Source: Proteobacteria bacterium UBA6492 (lineage in GTDB: Bacteria; Pseudomonadota; Gammaproteobacteria; UBA6429; Thiohalophilaceae). Taken from it: a DNA stretch of 15,618 nt. Positions 13,285 to 15,618 of the stretch are shown in pieces (the first letter of the stretch is position 1; each line of letters opens with the position of its first letter). The position numbers and the translations under genes were made by a program. The stretch covers positions 1 to 15,618 of the forward strand of contig DJMK01000192.1 in NCBI GenBank assembly GCA_002436485.1. The letters run 5' to 3'. The notes under the pieces were generated by a model. That model searched no databases. It saw nothing but the letters and a program-made list of their open reading frames with translations, and had not been told where the DNA came from.

Positions 13285-15270
13285 ATGTTCATAAAGCATG
13301 ATCACTCAAATAACCTTCGTCGTATCGATGCGGTTATATTTTGGATTTTTGTAAGTCTGTTAAGTAGTTGTGGGGGTGGCTCATCCTTCTCCTTAACCTG
13401 CTCCCCGCCGCCCCAAATAAATTCAACCCCCCCGACTGAAGCAATTGTGGGTGAGCGCTATATCTACGTAGTAGATGCCATTCATGAATGTGGATTCATT
13501 CCGTTTGTATGCAGTGACTTTCTGGTATTGCAAAGCCCGCCAGAGACTGATGTTTATTCCCAGTACATTGCATGGACACCATCAGCCGCTTACGCCAACA
13601 CGTCCGTCACATTTCGCATTGCAACCGTCCCCGATTATTGTGGTGACAGTGTACAGCAAGTGTGGACCGTGTTTGTACAGCCACCACCACCCGATACCAC
13701 GCCTCCGCAGGTCACTTCGGTTAGCCCGAGTGTGGATGCGCTCAATGTGGCGACTACGACCCAGGTGCGTATTAACTTCACGGAAGACATCGATCCAGTC
13801 AGTGTGACCCCAGCTAGTATAGTGGTATCCGGACCTGGCGGTGCCATCGCTGGGACGCTCGCAACGAGTAGCAATTCCGTTGTGTTTACACCTGCCGCTG
13901 ATTTGCCTTTTACAACCACGATCGGTGTCACCGTCACAACAGCGGTGAGAGATCTGAGTGGCAACGGATTGACACAAGACTACAGTTGGAGTTTTACCAC
14001 GGGTGCTGAGCCGGATATTGCTGCACCGAGTGTACCCACCGGGCTGGTCGCCACGCGTGTAACAGGTGTTGAAGTAGCACTGTCGTGGGACAGCTCCACC
14101 GACAATGTCGCCGTGGCCGGGTATGATGTATACCGTAATGGTAGTTTCCTGCGATCGGTTACAGGTCCGTTCCTGTCATCGGATACAGGGCTCGATTTCA
14201 ATACTGAATATTGTTACACCGTTTCTGCTTACGACACCTCTGCCAATTTTTCCGCGCAGTCGGCTCCGCTTTGTGTCACTACACTGGATTTTGTTGCGGG
14301 CACGGTGGCGACCTGGGGAAAAACCACGGCAGAAAACGGCACCTCGTTTTCCAACACAATTCCTGACATCGAGGACAGAATCAGCAATATCAAACAGGCC
14401 GTGCTGGGATCCGATCAACGCACGGTTGTATTGCTGGATGGCACAGTCTGGCAATGGGGTACCACACCCCAGATGGTACCCGGAATCAGTAATGCCGCGG
14501 TGGCGGGAGCCGGTTATTGGCATACCCTGGCCATTACCTCTGAAGCGAAGGTAGTGGGCTGGGGCGATAATAACTACGGCCAACTTGGTGATGCTAGCAA
14601 TGATGATACAGCGGTGCCGGTTGAGATGGTGGGTATCAACCAGGCGCTTGCTGTTGAAGGTGGGCTTGGCCACTCCCTGGTGCTCAAAGATGATGGCACA
14701 GTCTGGGCTACCGGCGGCAACTGGTTTGGCCAACTCGGTGATGGCACAACCATTTGGAAGGATACACCGGTGCAAGTCATCGGCTTGACAAATATTATCG
14801 CGATTGCCGCAACTTCGAATTATTCACTGGCACTAAAATCCGATGGTAGTGTCTGGCGATGGGGCGGCGGCAGTTATACCACCTACCTTTCCACACCTTC
14901 CCAGGTTGCGGGGCTGCCAACAATTAAGGCAATTGCACAAGGTGGTGGTTTCTCACTGGCTATTGCAGAGGATGACACGGTATGGGCATGGGGATTAAAT
15001 GGTTCAGGCCAACTGGGTGACGGCACCACCACGACACGTGCCGACCCGATACAGGTAAGCGGGCTCAGTAATGTGATTGCAATTGCAGCCGGCGATAACC
15101 ATTCCCTGGCGATCACCAATGATGGTAATGCGTGGGCATGGGGTGCAAACTATGAAGGGCAACTGGGTGACGGCACACTGTTGAATAAACTTACTCCGGT
15201 ACAGGTGCTTAAAATATCCGGTGCAAATAAGATCGCTGCAGGAGCAACATCGTCATTAGCGACGAAGTGA
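13285..15270 (+). CDS. Lipoprotein with Ig-like, FN3 and RCC1 beta-propeller domains, 661 aa
   Basis: The signal peptide ends in LLSSC, giving a lipidated Cys29 followed by a Gly/Ser linker. Residues about 45-132 look like a putative Ig-type domain containing three Cys. Residues 138-239 match the bacterial Ig-like Big_5 type (DTTPPQVTSVSP start, SWSFTTG end). Residues 248-334 are an FN3 domain (PTGLVATRV, LSWDSSTDNVAVAGYDVYR). From about 336 to the end are RCC1/ATS1-type repeats with the recurring pattern TVWAWGxNxxGQLGDG. I count seven Trp-Gly blade motifs (near 344, 391, 426, 477, 526, 569 and 619), enough for a closed seven-blade propeller. AGGG lies 9 bases before the ATG. The likely role is ligand or surface binding outside the inner membrane. 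It is not an enzyme by any visible motif. Confidence 0.88.
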   Translation: MFIKHDHSNNLRRIDAVIFWIFVSLLSSCGGGSSFSLTCSPPPQINSTPPTEAIVGERYIYVVDAIHECGFIPFVCSDFLVLQSPPETDVYSQYIAWTPSAAYANTSVTFRIATVPDYCGDSVQQVWTVFVQPPPPDTTPPQVTSVSPSVDALNVATTTQVRINFTEDIDPVSVTPASIVVSGPGGAIAGTLATSSNSVVFTPAADLPFTTTIGVTVTTAVRDLSGNGLTQDYSWSFTTGAEPDIAAPSVPTGLVATRVTGVEVALSWDSSTDNVAVAGYDVYRNGSFLRSVTGPFLSSDTGLDFNTEYCYTVSAYDTSANFSAQSAPLCVTTLDFVAGTVATWGKTTAENGTSFSNTIPDIEDRISNIKQAVLGSDQRTVVLLDGTVWQWGTTPQMVPGISNAAVAGAGYWHTLAITSEAKVVGWGDNNYGQLGDASNDDTAVPVEMVGINQALAVEGGLGHSLVLKDDGTVWATGGNWFGQLGDGTTIWKDTPVQVIGLTNIIAIAATSNYSLALKSDGSVWRWGGGSYTTYLSTPSQVAGLPTIKAIAQGGGFSLAIAEDDTVWAWGLNGSGQLGDGTTTTRADPIQVSGLSNVIAIAAGDNHSLAITNDGNAWAWGANYEGQLGDGTLLNKLTPVQVLKISGANKIAAGATSSLATK

Positions 15271-15374
15271 TGGTATATCTATTCCTTCGTTATTCTCTAT
15301 GTTCTTAAAGGCCGATGTTAATGTTGCTTGTAATTTGAAAAAGTAAAAAGGCTTGCGGATTATTTTCTAACTTC

Positions 15375-15618
15375 TTAATTCACTCGGTTACTTTTATCGG
15401 ATGCTGGAGTGATTGGATCGGGTTTTTGTTCAAGTAATTCCGAAAATAATGCCAACCGTTCAATGAGCGTGGGTGATTCAAGTAATCGCTGTTTACTTCC
15501 TATGTCGAGGTTCATCACCAACACAAGGTTGTTAGCAACTTGTTCAATAGGTAGTTTGTCCAGCACGTTCCAGTCCACCTGCATTTTATGTCGTTCAAAA
15601 TAATTGCGTAAACTATCC
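15375..15618 (-). CDS. Lon substrate-binding (LON N-terminal) domain protein, C-terminal part
   Basis: The frame is open from the window edge to a TAA at 15375-15377, giving 80 visible residues; an internal ATG at 15582-15584 is not the start. The visible part corresponds to the C-terminal helical bundle of the LON substrate-binding domain: LRNYFERH, a Trp-containing turn, LDKLPIEQVANNLVLVMNLD (with VAN at the expected place), then IGSKQRLLESPTLIERLALFSELLEQ. It stops soon after, with no AAA+ or Ser-Lys protease domain, so this is a stand-alone domain protein rather than Lon protease. Such proteins are usually about 190 residues and of unknown role. It is convergent with the RCC1 lipoprotein gene with a 104-base gap in which I see no convincing terminator. 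Confidence 0.75.
   Translation of the reverse strand, partial: DSLRNYFERHKMQVDWNVLDKLPIEQVANNLVLVMNLDIGSKQRLLESPTLIERLALFSELLEQKPDPITPASDKSNRVN

Overview
The window looks like chromosomal DNA of a Gram-negative bacterium, most likely a gammaproteobacterium. It has outer-membrane-type lipoprotein signals, a two-membrane HlyD-type exporter, a DUF6316-like small protein, an FNR/ANR-type operator and normal Shine-Dalgarno starts, with roughly balanced base composition. Coding is dense: no gap exceeds about 245 bases. I see no tRNA, rRNA, CRISPR array, insertion sequence, integrase or phage gene.

Layout. The left edge (1-183, minus) is the start of an exported protein or lipoprotein that runs off the window. 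Divergent from it is a two-gene plus-strand unit of small conserved-looking proteins of unknown function (420-737, 761-1189), possibly preceded by a 34-codon leader ORF. From about 1.2 kb to 13.1 kb every gene is on the minus strand. In transcription order (right to left) they are: an isoprenylcysteine-methyltransferase-like membrane protein and a DUF4870-like membrane protein; a small DUF6316-like protein; an unknown exported protein with its own terminator; an N-formylglutamate amidohydrolase followed at 30 bases by a 729-residue chimera of a dicarboxylate/amino-acid:cation symporter and a family-3 periplasmic binding protein; a phospholipase D/cardiolipin-synthase-like lipoprotein; a two-pore-helix-type potassium channel; an HlyD/EmrA-like membrane fusion protein with its DUF2955 inner-membrane partner; an AI-2E/PerM-family permease; and a small helical protein. 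At the right end a plus-strand gene (13285-15270) encodes a large lipoprotein with Ig-like, FN3 and RCC1 beta-propeller domains. The window closes with the C-terminal part of a Lon-substrate-binding-domain protein (minus).

How the genes may work together. The central block is almost entirely cell-envelope machinery: lipid headgroup remodelling, ion conduction, tripartite-type export and permeases. The amidohydrolase and symporter/binding-protein chimera form a convincing transcription unit. Since the hydrolase family releases glutamate and formate and the symporter family moves acidic amino acids, a link to amino-acid uptake or sensing is a reasonable inference. However, the symporter domain appears to lack the acidic and arginine residues that bind substrate and sodium in GltPh. 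I regard this chimera as the most unusual item. The second is the promoter of the RCC1 lipoprotein, where a 9/10 FNR-type box sits exactly at -41.5 relative to the start predicted from a perfect TATAAT, implying induction when oxygen is low.
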